From the NCBI RefSeq assembly GCF_006149045.1, contig NZ_VBSN01000037.1:1-44625 (forward strand): DNA of 44,625 nt, written 5' to 3'. Shown piece after piece: positions 8,309-18,500 of this stretch. Source of the DNA: Dyadobacter flavalbus. GTDB taxonomy: Bacteria > Bacteroidota > Bacteroidia > Cytophagales > Spirosomataceae. The translations under genes were made by a program, and so were the position numbers. Positions within the stretch are counted from its first letter, which is position 1, and every line of letters starts with the position of its first letter. A model generated the notes under the pieces. It was not told the origin of the DNA. It made no database searches and saw nothing but the letters and a program-made list of their open reading frames with translations.

Positions 8309-11300
8309 TCAAATCTCAGCGCCATCTTTGAAGATTTCATCGAGATTGAAGGCTTGAAAATCTACTTTTTCTGAAAAGTCATATTCTCCAAGCATATTGA
8401 TATGTTCCCAGCTGTGGGTAGATGTGGCCAGTATGTTTTTTAATAATACTTCCCGGTCTGCCGGTTTCTTACATTCTGCCAGACTTCCTGATAAGTGAAG
8501 CAGGTTCCAACAGTTAATTGAATTGGCGATCAACCTTTTGCAGCCTTCTGCCGTAAGCTGTTCGCGGTATGTGGCCCCGATCAGCTGTTGATTGTTGCCG
8601 TGGGATATTGCTTTGGCGAACTTATTACTGTTCTCAACTTTGCTCAAAACCCTTTCAACGGATTTACGGACAGCTGGCTGATCCATATACTGAAGTATAT
8701 AAAGGGTTTTGTAAATCCTGCCAAGTTCTTTAAGTGCTTTATAAAGTGGGTGCTGCCTGGAATAGGAATTCAGTCTCCTAATCAATGTGGACGCTTTTGA
8801 GTAGCCCAGCTTTATCGTTGTAATAAACCTTAAAATCTCATCCCAGTGCTCGATAATCAGTTCAAAGTTTATCTTTGAATCTGGCTTTACCTGGTATCCA
8901 AAGTCCCGGTAGGTTGTGACTGAATCAATCGAGAACAAATTATGCTCATGGATTTTGGCAAGCCTGGGGCGGAAGGCTATTCCGAGCAAAGCAGTAATAG
9001 CAAATATGATCTCAGAAAACCCGCCTGTATCTGTCGAATGTGCGTCGGATTGGATCACACGGTTATGCATCAGGCCATCAATCATATAGGGTGCTTCATG
9101 ATCCGATGAACTGAATGCTGTTGAATAGAAAAGCTGACCTGCTTCGTCCAAATGAGAGTATACGGTTACACCTTTTCCATTACCAAAATATTTAAATGAC
9201 CATGCTGCTCTTAACGATGCAACGGAAACGTCATATTTTTGCCCGTCACTGCTCGTATGGATAAAACCAGGGTGAATCCGGAACTTGTCAGTCAAAGGCA
9301 GCTTGTTGCTGAATTCGACAACCAGGTCATTGGCCTTCAAAGTCATATCAGGTGAAAAGTACTGAACCGAAGTCGTTTGTAATGCATTGGCTGCTATATT
9401 CTTAGAAATCATTGACATTTTAGGGATGCCAATGTTGCAGCCCAATCCGATAATAGTAGCAAAAAATAGCTTTTCCGCTGGTCTAGGCGGCAAATAATCA
9501 ATACCCTTATGCTGAAAAGCAGTATTGAATCCGCTAATCTGGTCAATTGTTGTTAAAACTTCCAACAACGACACAGCCCTGGTTTGTGGGTATAGGTTCT
9601 GTGGATCCTCAATTTCATTTTCGTCAGGTTTGTACCGGTGCATATGCCATTGCCCTTCTGCATCAACATATACCTGCTGGTTCTGTCCATTACCTATGTG
9701 TTGATTGACAAGCCTAAACTGAAAATTTAATTCTTCATTCAGTTTTAACAAAATTGGAGCAGGCTTTTGCAGATGGCTTAGTGATGCCCGTTTTAAAAGA
9801 AAATCCTTATCCTTAACCCATTGTAGTTTTGTAATCATGTATTCTTCAAAAGACCGGTACAAATACGAGGATCGGACATTTAAAGCACCTGCCCGGATAT
9901 GGTCACGCATTTCTCTGAACAACAATACTTTATAAAGTGATATCCTGATCTTTCCATCCGGTGTTATCACGCGTTGTTTCTCTTCAAGAGATAAAAAATC
10001 AATCGGTACACTGTTGTGTTGCTGTATATTGCCATCCTTCTTTTGAAAATAATCAATGGCTTCCAGCAATTGTTTCTGGGACGTTTCAAAATCAAATGCC
10101 AGGACTTTGATTAAGTCAGATACGCGGATTTGTAGACGCAATGACCCTTTTTCGAGCGCTTGGTAATAGTCCTCCCGGTCACTGATCCGCTGATTGACCA
10201 GTTTCAAATTATTCAACCTTTGCTGATCTTCCAAAAGTACCTGAGAAGAAACCTTCCGTTTTCTTAATAGCTCATCAATCAGTTCTACTTTCTGGCTTGC
10301 TTCCATTACCTGATCATGGATAATCCGCTCCACTTCGCTCAAAACATCAATATGCGTAACGCTTCGGATAGAAACGGAGCTCACTAAACGTGAGGTATTC
10401 ATCCTGTTTTCAAACAGGCTTTCCTTGATTTTATTCTCACAATCGTTTACGGCACTGGTAACAGCCTGGTTAAAAGTGAGCACAAGCGCGTCACCCAATT
10501 GGTAGTACTGGTGGATTATGAATGAGACCAGCAGCAGGTAGCGGGTATTGTCCCGGTCGGCAACCTGGAATATCTGGTTATCAATCACATATTCAGCATA
10601 AAACTTTATTGTTTCTTCCGGAAGATTAAGCCTGGTGATGATGGGCAATAGTTGGAAGTACATTTCCTTCAACCGGACAAAATTGTCTATTCTTCCTTTG
10701 ATTACGGATGGCTGCATGGACTGGGTAATCCTTTTAAAAAATGTAAGCTGATATCTCTGGACTTTCACATGTTTTTTCTCTTCCTGTTGATAAGAATCAT
10801 GTTGCACAAGCAAAGAATCCAGTAAATTTTTGTCCTCCTGTTGAAGATACTGAACCATAATTGCCTCCAAATCTTGCTCAAATTGCCTAAATGACTTTTC
10901 AAGTAAAGCTCTTAGTGTGGCATATGGCGGTATTTCGATACGATGTCCATCCAAAAAGGTTATTACTGATTCCATTATAAGAACCGGTTCGGTCCGGAGC
11001 GAAACCAGCCTTTTCATTTCCTGGGATATCAGCTGAGAAGCATCTTTATCATAACCTGTATAGCCTAGTTGCTTGAGTATCTCTTCTTGATGGCGGAAAT
11101 AGGTGGTTCTGAAATAATCTGTAAAATCAATCTGATTAGGATCAACCATTATTCCACTGACGATATAGTTAATGTCAGCCTGAATAAATCTGTTAGACAG
11201 AAAAAAGCGACTAACTACACGGAAATACCCGAGCTGCAACAGAAAACCGACCTGTGTTGTTGGCGTTTGCAAAGTTTTTAGATAGGCGCTTGCCCATTCC

Positions 11301-11398
11301 GGAATTTGAAGAAACAGTCCCTTTTGCTCGCTCAGGAGTTGGGGCGGGTTATCAAACCTGGTTCGTTCTTCCGGTGTCAGATATTCTTTTCTAGCCAT
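8309..11398 (-). CDS. tnpA: Tn3-family transposase TnpA
   Basis: 1,029 aa, full length for the family (about 950-1,030). The C-terminal DDE domain is intact: Asp718 in SDGQKYD, Asp790 in HSTDTGG and Glu946 in ATYREQL. The N-terminal region with LTPEERTRFDNPP and the long helical middle are typical. It binds the 39-bp repeats and makes the cointegrate in replicative transposition. It is divergent from the resolvase gene across a 133-bp interval that should hold the resolution site. It is clearly different in sequence from the second TnpA at 37746, so the two transposons are not recent copies of each other. Confidence 0.95.
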   Translation of the reverse strand: MARKEYLTPEERTRFDNPPQLLSEQKGLFLQIPEWASAYLKTLQTPTTQVGFLLQLGYFRVVSRFFLSNRFIQADINYIVSGIMVDPNQIDFTDYFRTTYFRHQEEILKQLGYTGYDKDASQLISQEMKRLVSLRTEPVLIMESVITFLDGHRIEIPPYATLRALLEKSFRQFEQDLEAIMVQYLQQEDKNLLDSLLVQHDSYQQEEKKHVKVQRYQLTFFKRITQSMQPSVIKGRIDNFVRLKEMYFQLLPIITRLNLPEETIKFYAEYVIDNQIFQVADRDNTRYLLLVSFIIHQYYQLGDALVLTFNQAVTSAVNDCENKIKESLFENRMNTSRLVSSVSIRSVTHIDVLSEVERIIHDQVMEASQKVELIDELLRKRKVSSQVLLEDQQRLNNLKLVNQRISDREDYYQALEKGSLRLQIRVSDLIKVLAFDFETSQKQLLEAIDYFQKKDGNIQQHNSVPIDFLSLEEKQRVITPDGKIRISLYKVLLFREMRDHIRAGALNVRSSYLYRSFEEYMITKLQWVKDKDFLLKRASLSHLQKPAPILLKLNEELNFQFRLVNQHIGNGQNQQVYVDAEGQWHMHRYKPDENEIEDPQNLYPQTRAVSLLEVLTTIDQISGFNTAFQHKGIDYLPPRPAEKLFFATIIGLGCNIGIPKMSMISKNIAANALQTTSVQYFSPDMTLKANDLVVEFSNKLPLTDKFRIHPGFIHTSSDGQKYDVSVASLRAAWSFKYFGNGKGVTVYSHLDEAGQLFYSTAFSSSDHEAPYMIDGLMHNRVIQSDAHSTDTGGFSEIIFAITALLGIAFRPRLAKIHEHNLFSIDSVTTYRDFGYQVKPDSKINFELIIEHWDEILRFITTIKLGYSKASTLIRRLNSYSRQHPLYKALKELGRIYKTLYILQYMDQPAVRKSVERVLSKVENSNKFAKAISHGNNQQLIGATYREQLTAEGCKRLIANSINCWNLLHLSGSLAECKKPADREVLLKNILATSTHSWEHINMLGEYDFSEKVDFQAFNLDEIFKDGAEI

Positions 11399-11531
11399 AT
11401 CACCTATGTATTTTAACGACCGTATTTTTACATAACTCCAAACCCCGATATTTCTTACAATTCAATTATTTATATTGCCATATAATTAAACTAAATGTAA
11501 TATATTTGATTTTAACAAGTTTTGTAAACAA
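11399..11531. promoter_or_regulatory. tnpA-tnpR intergenic region: probable res site and tnpR promoter
   Basis: In Tn3-family elements the resolution site lies between divergent tnpA and tnpR. This AT-rich interval fits. On the plus strand TATATTTG (11501-11508) matches the TAnnTTTG -7 box, with TTG at 11475-11477 as a possible -33 element, placing a tnpR start near 11514. I could not define the individual resolvase-binding subsites. Confidence 0.5.
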
Positions 11532-12134
11532 ATGATCAAATTAGGATACGCCCGGGTCTCTACCCAGGAACAAAATCTGGACCTTCAGCTGGACGCCCTA
11601 AAAAAAGAGGGATGCAAGCAGGTCTTTACCGATAAGGTCTCCGGAGTAAAGGCTACCAAGCCAAACTTTGAAAAATTGATGGAGTATGCACGGCCAGGTG
11701 ACACCATTGTAATTTGGAAACTGGACCGGCTTGGGCGCAGCACCATTAAGCTCATTGAGCTAATAGAAGAGTTGAAAAATAAAGGAGTAAATCTTAAATC
11801 ACTTTCTGAATCTATTGACACCAGCACGGCCACTGGTAATCTATTTTTTCAATTTATGTGTGTGCTTGCCGAACACGAGCGCAACATTATCCGCGAGAGA
11901 ACAAAAGCTGGTCTGGAGTCAGCCCGTGCACGTGGCAGATCCGGGGGAAGGCCAGAAGGATTAAGTGAGCGCTATCGAAAAATCGCACCTGAGGTCAAGG
12001 AGATTTATGAAAAGAACAACCGGAGTACGGATGAAATCCGAGAGATGTTCAAAATAAAAAGCCAACCTACACTTTACAAGATTTTAAAGTACGCTGGGGT
12101 AGATATAAAAGGGTTTTTAAAGAAACGGGTGTAA
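11532..12134 (+). CDS. tnpR: Serine resolvase TnpR of the large transposon
   Basis: 200 aa, a resolvase/invertase-type serine recombinase of normal length. The catalytic serine is Ser10 in YARVSTQEQNLDLQ, and the conserved motif WKLDRLGRS is present, followed by the long E helix (LAEHERNIIRERTKAGLESARARG). The C-terminal 45 residues form the HTH DNA-binding domain with a GRPEG linker. It resolves cointegrates at the site just upstream. It is only 68 bp from the response regulator gene, but that gene has its own putative operator. Confidence 0.93.
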   Translation: MIKLGYARVSTQEQNLDLQLDALKKEGCKQVFTDKVSGVKATKPNFEKLMEYARPGDTIVIWKLDRLGRSTIKLIELIEELKNKGVNLKSLSESIDTSTATGNLFFQFMCVLAEHERNIIRERTKAGLESARARGRSGGRPEGLSERYRKIAPEVKEIYEKNNRSTDEIREMFKIKSQPTLYKILKYAGVDIKGFLKKRV

Positions 12135-12157
12135 TATTCTAATGAAATTCACACCGT

Positions 12158-12177
12158 CAAACTTTCTCCAAAATTGA
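12158..12177 (+). promoter_or_regulatory. Repeated operator-like motif upstream of the response regulator gene
   Basis: The 20-bp sequence with core TTTCTCCAAAAT lies 25 bp before the response regulator start. A copy matching at 17 of 20 positions occurs at 14151-14170 in front of the efflux operon. Two copies placed only before these two transcription units suggest a binding site of the encoded response regulator. Confidence 0.5.
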
Positions 12178-12202
12178 CCATTACCTTAGCAAAAAACCGT
12201 AG

Positions 12203-12877
12203 ATGAAATTACTGGTTATCGAAGATGAAGAAAGCTTGCTGCAAAGTATTGTTGAATACTTTACGCAGGAAGACTTTTTATGTGAAGGAGCGGGTTCTTA
12301 TAGGCAAGGTATTGAAAAAATAGAGGACTTTCAATATGATTGTATTATCCTGGACATTAACCTTCCTGGTGGTAGCGGCCTAGAGCTTCTAAAATATCTT
12401 AGAAAAAACAAGAAAAGTGAAGGTGTAATCATTATTTCTGCCCGAAGCTCACTGGACGATAAAATTGCTGGCCTGGATCTGGGCGCGGATGACTATCTCA
12501 CGAAACCTTTTCATTTGTCCGAACTGTTTGCCAGGGTGAAATCACTGATACGGCGTCAATATGCGTCCGGTTCGGATACACTTGAAATCAGCCATATGAA
12601 AGTAAATTTACTTTTAAAAACGGTTGAATGGGGTGGAAAACAAGTAGTTCTTACCAAAAACGAGTATGACCTGCTGCTTTTTATGCTCACCAATAAAAAC
12701 CGTGTAGTAAGCAGACAAGCCATTGCTGAACATATATATGGAGAAGAAACAGACAATCTCGCCTCCTTTGATTTTGTATACTCACATGTAAAAAATCTGA
12801 AGAAAAAAATGAAAGAAAAAGGTTGTGGAGATTTGCTTCAAACGGTGTACGGACTAGGTTATAAGCTTTCTATATGA
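12203..12877 (+). CDS. OmpR/PhoB-type response regulator
   Basis: 224 aa. The receiver domain (1-115) has the acidic pair in VIEDEE (Asp8/Glu9 area), the phospho-acceptor Asp51 in IILDINLPG, and Lys101 in YLTKPF. The C-terminal half is a winged helix with VVLTKNEYDLLLFML, VSRQAIAEHIYG and the final LLQTVYGLGYKL typical of CusR/CopR-like regulators. It overlaps the sensor kinase start by 4 bp, so the two are translationally coupled. The neighbouring tripartite efflux genes and the repeated motif at 12158 and 14151 indicate that it controls the efflux operon and itself. Confidence 0.93.
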   Translation: MKLLVIEDEESLLQSIVEYFTQEDFLCEGAGSYRQGIEKIEDFQYDCIILDINLPGGSGLELLKYLRKNKKSEGVIIISARSSLDDKIAGLDLGADDYLTKPFHLSELFARVKSLIRRQYASGSDTLEISHMKVNLLLKTVEWGGKQVVLTKNEYDLLLFMLTNKNRVVSRQAIAEHIYGEETDNLASFDFVYSHVKNLKKKMKEKGCGDLLQTVYGLGYKLSI

Positions 12878-14139
12878 CCAAAACGCTGGAACAAAAAAAC
12901 ACCCGGTATCTTTTCATATGGCTGCCACTTGTGCTGCTTGTTGGCTCGGCACTATTTTATGTTATGCTTGTTTTCCATGCGCACCACATGCGGGAAAAGC
13001 AGCTGGATCTAAAACAAGCTAACATATGGAAAGCTTTCACGCTACACCCTGAATCTATGGTTCTGCATATTGCAGGCGAGTATGATATCGATGCCAATAA
13101 GCGTGTTATTAACGACTTGCCTAATCAGCCACGCGATACCAGTTTATTTGATCACGAAAAAAAACAGTTCGTCGAATTTGCAATACTGACAAGACAAATG
13201 AATTGGAAGGGGGAGCCCTATAGGCTAACGACTTATGTTTCTTCCAAAGAAGTTTCACACTTAATTATTAAGGTCTTTCTTGCAGAAATCGCTATCCTTT
13301 TATTTCTGCTTTTAGCCATCGTAATTGTCAACCGAAGGAGCTCGCGTGTGCTTTGGCAACCATTTTTTCTTACACTGAAAAAAGCCGCTGCGTATGATTT
13401 GGTACGTAACCCTTCAATGCATCTGGACTCCCAGACTGGAATTGCCGAATTCAATCAACTGAATCATGAGCTGAATGACCTGGTGGGAAAAGTGAACAAA
13501 GTATATACGAATCAAAAACAATTTGTTGAGAATGCATCCCATGAGATGCAGACCCCTGTGGCTATTATCCGATCAAAAATTGAGTTTCTTATCAATGATC
13601 CGGCTTTAACCGAAAGAACGGCAGTTTTATTGGCCGACATAACAGCGGCTAACGAGAGATTGAGCCAATTAAACAAAAGCCTATTATTACTGGCCAAGAT
13701 CGATAACAATCAGTTCCCACAAGTGGAACAGGTCGATGTTTCACAGGTCATTGAAAAAATTCTTGAAAATTATCATGAACACTATGAACATTTCCCGAAA
13801 TTGACAAAATCCATTCAACCACAAATAATCATTGTAGCGAATCTTTCTCTTTTTGAAATCCTACTTAGCAACCTGGTAGGTAACGCCGTAATACATAATA
13901 TCCCTAATGGCAGGATTCATGTGGAGTTGAACACCGAAAAACTGATGATTGTTAACACAGGTAATGAAATCAAAGATGATCCTGAGAAGCTTTTTGAAAG
14001 GTTTAAAAAAGGTGACGATGCATCTAAAACCACGGGACTAGGGCTTGCATTAGTCAAACAAATTACCCAGTTATACCAGCTCAAAATTCAATATGAATAT
14101 GAAAATGCAGAACACCGCATCACAGTATTTTTTTGTTAA
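12874..14139 (+). CDS. Sensor histidine kinase
   Basis: 421 aa. Two membrane segments (about residues 11-33 and 130-153) enclose a short periplasmic sensor of about 95 residues. The HisKA domain has FVENASHEMQTP with His223 as the phosphorylation site. The ATPase domain shows the N-box LLSNLVGNAVIHN, a short D-box region (VNTGNEI) and the G2 box TTGLGLALVKQI. The protein is slightly shorter than usual and has no obvious HAMP domain. It pairs with the preceding response regulator (4-bp overlap). The signal is unknown; metal ions are a common signal for this layout next to RND pumps. Confidence 0.92.
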   Translation: MTKTLEQKNTRYLFIWLPLVLLVGSALFYVMLVFHAHHMREKQLDLKQANIWKAFTLHPESMVLHIAGEYDIDANKRVINDLPNQPRDTSLFDHEKKQFVEFAILTRQMNWKGEPYRLTTYVSSKEVSHLIIKVFLAEIAILLFLLLAIVIVNRRSSRVLWQPFFLTLKKAAAYDLVRNPSMHLDSQTGIAEFNQLNHELNDLVGKVNKVYTNQKQFVENASHEMQTPVAIIRSKIEFLINDPALTERTAVLLADITAANERLSQLNKSLLLLAKIDNNQFPQVEQVDVSQVIEKILENYHEHYEHFPKLTKSIQPQIIIVANLSLFEILLSNLVGNAVIHNIPNGRIHVELNTEKLMIVNTGNEIKDDPEKLFERFKKGDDASKTTGLGLALVKQITQLYQLKIQYEYENAEHRITVFFC

Positions 14140-14150
14140 ACCAAAGCCTA

Positions 14151-14170
14151 CAAAGTTTCTCCAAAATCAA
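14151..14170 (+). promoter_or_regulatory. Repeated operator-like motif upstream of the efflux operon
   Basis: Second copy of the motif with core TTTCTCCAAAAT (17 of 20 bases as at 12158-12177), 40 bp before the outer-membrane factor start and just after the sensor kinase stop. Its placement fits activation of the efflux operon by the response regulator. Confidence 0.5.
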
Positions 14171-14171
14171 T

Positions 14172-14210
14172 AAATAGTTTCGCGTTCGTTTCACAGAACG
14201 CTTACTATTT
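14172..14210 (+). promoter_or_regulatory. Hairpin ending at the start codon of the outer-membrane factor gene
   Basis: AAATAG (14172-14177) pairs with CTATTT (14205-14210), and GCGTTC (14182-14187) pairs with GAACGC (14196-14201) around an 8-base loop. The 3' arm ends at the base before the ATG at 14211. In an mRNA this would bury the ribosome entry site, or it could act as a partial terminator between the regulatory and efflux genes. Confidence 0.45.
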
Positions 14211-15584
14211 ATGCCATATCTAAAAATAACGAGCACATTTTTTTTGTTGTTCCTTTCCTATTTAGTCTATGGACAAAAACCAGACACGACTGTCTCCCTG
14301 CGCGAAGCGCTGCTACTGGCCGAAAAAAACTACCCGCTGCTTAAATCCAAGTACTATGAATCAGAAGCGGCAAAGAAGGACGTAGCGCTGAGCCGAAATA
14401 CCATTATCCCATCGTTGGATCTAAGTTACCAGGCCAATCTGGCGACCTACAATAATATTACGGGAATGCTTGATCCATCCGGTATTTTTCCAATAAGCGG
14501 GCCACCTTCCGCCGAGAATAAATATCAGCCTGTCTTTGGCAGCGCAGCAGGATTTTCCATGAACTGGCAGGCAATCACCTTCGGGCATCGCGATGCCCAA
14601 ACCGCATATGCAACAGCCGGAGTAAATCAAAAGGAATCGGACTCAAAAATGGAATTGTTCAGACATCTGGCCAAAGTGACCAATACTTATCTGGATGTTG
14701 CATTGGCAAAGCAGCTGATTGCTATAAACCAGAAAAATATTAAAAGAGTTGAATTTGCATTGATCCAGTCGCGCACACTCACAAGTAAAGGACTCAAGCC
14801 CGGTGTGGATACGGCTTTGTTTCAATCGGAACTTTCTAAAAGCAAGATTGAATTACTGAATGCCACAGAAAAATTTGAAACCCAAAAAATATTACTTTCC
14901 CAATTTTTGGCGGTTAATGAGGCAATTAATACAAAGGACAGCCTATTCTTTGAAAAGTTCCCACAGGCGCACGCAGCTATTTCCTCTGATTTTAGCAGTC
15001 ATCCTTATATCAGCTATCCGAAAAGTATTTTAGAATACAGCCTGGCGAAGGAAAAATTAATCAAACGATCCTATCTGCCTAAGATAAATATATGGAGCAC
15101 GGCTTATGCCCGAGGTTCAGGGATCAAGTATGATGGCACCGTAAAGGCAAGTGATGGTTTGGGATTTAGTCGTTTCAATTACGGCTTGGGATTTCAGATT
15201 GTTTACCCAATATTAAAATTTTCGGATAAAAATATACAAATCCAGCAGCAAAGCCTGATGACGCAATCTATCCAGCAAAAAGTGGAAGAGAATCTGCTTA
15301 TTCTGGATAAGAAAGACCAGATCAGCCAGCTGACCTACAACAATGCTTATCTGATCGCCACTGAAACAGCTACGCAATTACAATCTGCACAGTATGCTTT
15401 CAAGGCAATGCAAATCAGATATAATACCGGTCTGGTGAATTTCAGTGACCTTATTCAAGCCCAGTATAATCTTTTGAAAGCCGAAACCGATTCACAGCAG
15501 TCTTATTGGTACATCTGGAAAGCGCTATTGAATAAGGCTGTCACAAAGGGTGATATCAACATATTTTTAAATGAACTGAAATAG
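14211..15584 (+). CDS. TolC-family outer-membrane efflux protein
   Basis: 457 aa, normal for TolC/OprM factors. The signal peptide is clear (MPYLKITSTFFLLFLSYLVY, then GQKPDTTVSL). Two helical repeats follow, each with the SLREALLLAEKNYPLL and KAMQIRYNTGLVNFSDLIQA type signatures of the family. It forms the outer-membrane channel of the RND system encoded next (6-bp gap to the pump gene). An operator-like motif and a hairpin precede it. Confidence 0.92.
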   Translation: MPYLKITSTFFLLFLSYLVYGQKPDTTVSLREALLLAEKNYPLLKSKYYESEAAKKDVALSRNTIIPSLDLSYQANLATYNNITGMLDPSGIFPISGPPSAENKYQPVFGSAAGFSMNWQAITFGHRDAQTAYATAGVNQKESDSKMELFRHLAKVTNTYLDVALAKQLIAINQKNIKRVEFALIQSRTLTSKGLKPGVDTALFQSELSKSKIELLNATEKFETQKILLSQFLAVNEAINTKDSLFFEKFPQAHAAISSDFSSHPYISYPKSILEYSLAKEKLIKRSYLPKINIWSTAYARGSGIKYDGTVKASDGLGFSRFNYGLGFQIVYPILKFSDKNIQIQQQSLMTQSIQQKVEENLLILDKKDQISQLTYNNAYLIATETATQLQSAQYAFKAMQIRYNTGLVNFSDLIQAQYNLLKAETDSQQSYWYIWKALLNKAVTKGDINIFLNELK

Positions 15585-15590
15585 AAAGTT

Positions 15591-18500
15591 ATGCTTCAAC
15601 TCATACGTTTTGCATTAAGGAAGCCCGTTTTTATAGTGGTTGCCATTGTAGGGATGCTATTCTTTTCTATTCTGGCCATAAGGAAATTGCCCATCGATAT
15701 ATTTCCAAAAATGGGAACGCCCACTATTTATGTGGCACAGACCTATGGCGGATTATCGCCACAACAAATGGAAGGTTTTCTTGCTTCGTACTACGAGTAT
15801 CATTTCCTGTACATCACCGGAATCAAATTTGTTGAAAGCAAATCAGTCCAGGGTGTATCGCTCATTAAATTGCAATTTCACGAAGGGACGGATATGGCAA
15901 CTGCCATGGCTGAAACCATTTCCTATGTCAACCGTGCCCGCTCCTTTATGCCCGCCGGTACGTTTCCGCCCTTCGTTATGCGTTACGATGCAGGCTCACT
16001 TCCGGTTGGTCAGCTGGTTTTCAGCAGTGCTACCCGTTCACTGAATGAAATCCAGGATCTGGCATTGTTTAAAGTGCGGCCCATGTTTGGTGCGTTGCCA
16101 GGCGTTTCTGCTCCCCCGCCATTAGGAGGGAATCAGCGCACGATTCTGATCAAAGCAAACCCTGAACGGCTAAGAAGCTACAATATTTCACCCGACGAAC
16201 TGGTGGCATCCATTGCCAAAAACAACGTGCTCTTACCCGCCGGGAACGTGCGTATTGGTGATCAAACACTGATTACGCCTTCCAACAGTGTGGTTGACAA
16301 TTTTAAGGAACTAGAACAGATCGCGGTTAAAGAGGTAAACGGAACATCTGTTTTTGTCCGGGATGTGGCCAGTGTGGAAAATGGAGCAGACATTACATCC
16401 GGCTATGCGCTCATCAATGGGAAGCGTTCCATTTACATTCCGGTTACCAAACGGGCCGATGCTTCAACCTGGGATGTTGTGCAACGCATTAAAGAAAATC
16501 TTCCACAAATGCAGGCTGCCATTCCCGATGACATCAAAGTATCCTACGAGTTTGACCAGTCAGGGTATGTGATCAATTCCTTGAAAAGCCTGCTTTTCGA
16601 AGGCGGCTTGGGGGCTATACTAACCGGACTTGTGGTTCTGCTATTTCTACGCGATGTCAGAAGCGCGCTCATTGTCGTACTCACAATTCCGCTGGCTCTG
16701 CTTGCAGCTGTCGTGGGACTTTATTTGGCTGGGCAGACCATCAATATGATGACATTGGGTGGACTGGCACTGGCAGTGGGAATTTTAGTTGATGAAGCGA
16801 CGGTAACCATTGAAAATATCCATCGGCATCAGCAAATGTCCAAATCAACATCAAGGGCAATCCTGGATGCATGCTTGGAAATTGCGGCTCCCAAACTACT
16901 GATCTTGCTTAGCGTACTTGTAGTGTTTTTACCCGCTATATTTATGACAGGCGTGCCTAAGGCGATGTTTATCCCCTTGTCCTTATCGGTTGGGTTTGCC
17001 ATGACCGCATCCTTTCTGTTGTCACAGACATTGGTCCCCATTCTAGCTAACTGGCTTCTTAAAAATGAAACAGCAACAAAATCAGAATCTTCCTTTGATC
17101 GGTTTAGTGAAAAATATGGTAAAACGGTGATGCATTTTGGTGCTATAAAATTTATCGCTCCTTTGATTACCTTACTTTTCGTTGGTACTACGGTTCTTTT
17201 ATACAATGCATCGGGGAGAGATATTTTTCCGAAAATTGATGGTGGCCAGTTTCAGCTACGTTTAAGGATGCCAACAGGGACCAGGATCGAAAGAACAGAG
17301 GATGCTACAAAAAAAATACTGGGACTGATTAACAGCTTAGCGGGAAAAGAGAATATTGCCATCACTTCCTGCTTTGTAGGTTTACAGCCATCTACGTACG
17401 CGATCAATTCGATTTTTCTTTGGACAAGTGGGCCGCATGAAGCCCTCTTAAAAGTTAATCTTTTGAAAGGGTCAGCCATAAACATTGAAACTTTGAAAGA
17501 ACAGATCAGGGATAAGGTAGTAAACGAGATCCCCAATGCTGTAATTTCTTTCGAACCGGCCGACCTGGTTGATCAGGTGATGAGCCAGGGATCCAATACA
17601 CCTGTTGAAGTGCTGGTTCAGGGGAAGGATCTAACGCAAGGCAGAGTATTTGCAGAACGGTTAAAATCTCAAATGAAAAGAATTGGGTTTTTACGGGATG
17701 TACAAATTGGCATCCCGCTAGATTACCCTAGTATCCAAATCAATTATGACCGGGTCCGAATGGGACAAATGGGCCTTTCTATCGAACAGGCCGGAAAGGC
17801 GGTCACTGCTGCCGTATCATCAAGCCGAAATACCCAGCCCGTTTACTGGCTTGACAAGGCGGGTGGTAATTCCTTCCAGGTGCAGGTAGAATATCCGCAA
17901 TATATGATGAACAGCCCTGAGCAGATCGAACAGATTCCTATCAGTAGTGACAAGGGGGACAATCTGTACCTACGCGATATTGCCGATTGGAAAAAAACCA
18001 TTTCAGTGGGCGAATACGACCGGATGAACCAACAGCGGTTTATCACTATAACAGCAAATATTTACAACCAGGATCTGGGAGAAGCTGTAACGCATGTGAA
18101 CCAGGCCATATCCAAGCTTGGTGAACAACCGCATGGTATGAAAGTTTATATGCGTGGCCAGTCTGATTTATTGACCCAAACTTTAAGGGAACTGTCCATC
18201 GGTCTGCTGCTGGCAGTGACTGTAATTTTCCTGATGCTATCGGCTTATTTTCAATCACTGAGAATACCGATGATCGTCTTATCGGTTATTCCTGCTGTGG
18301 TAACCGGCTCGTTGTTGCTACTTTTTGTGGCGGGACATAGTTTAAATATTCAGTCTTTTATGGGTTGTATTATGGCCATCGGGGTTTCCGTGGCTAATGT
18401 CATCCTCTTGGTCACCAATGCAGAAGCCATTCGAAAGCAAAGGCTGTCTGGTCAAGATATAGGTATCCAGGCTGCAAAAACCAGGCTTCGTCCGATCCTG

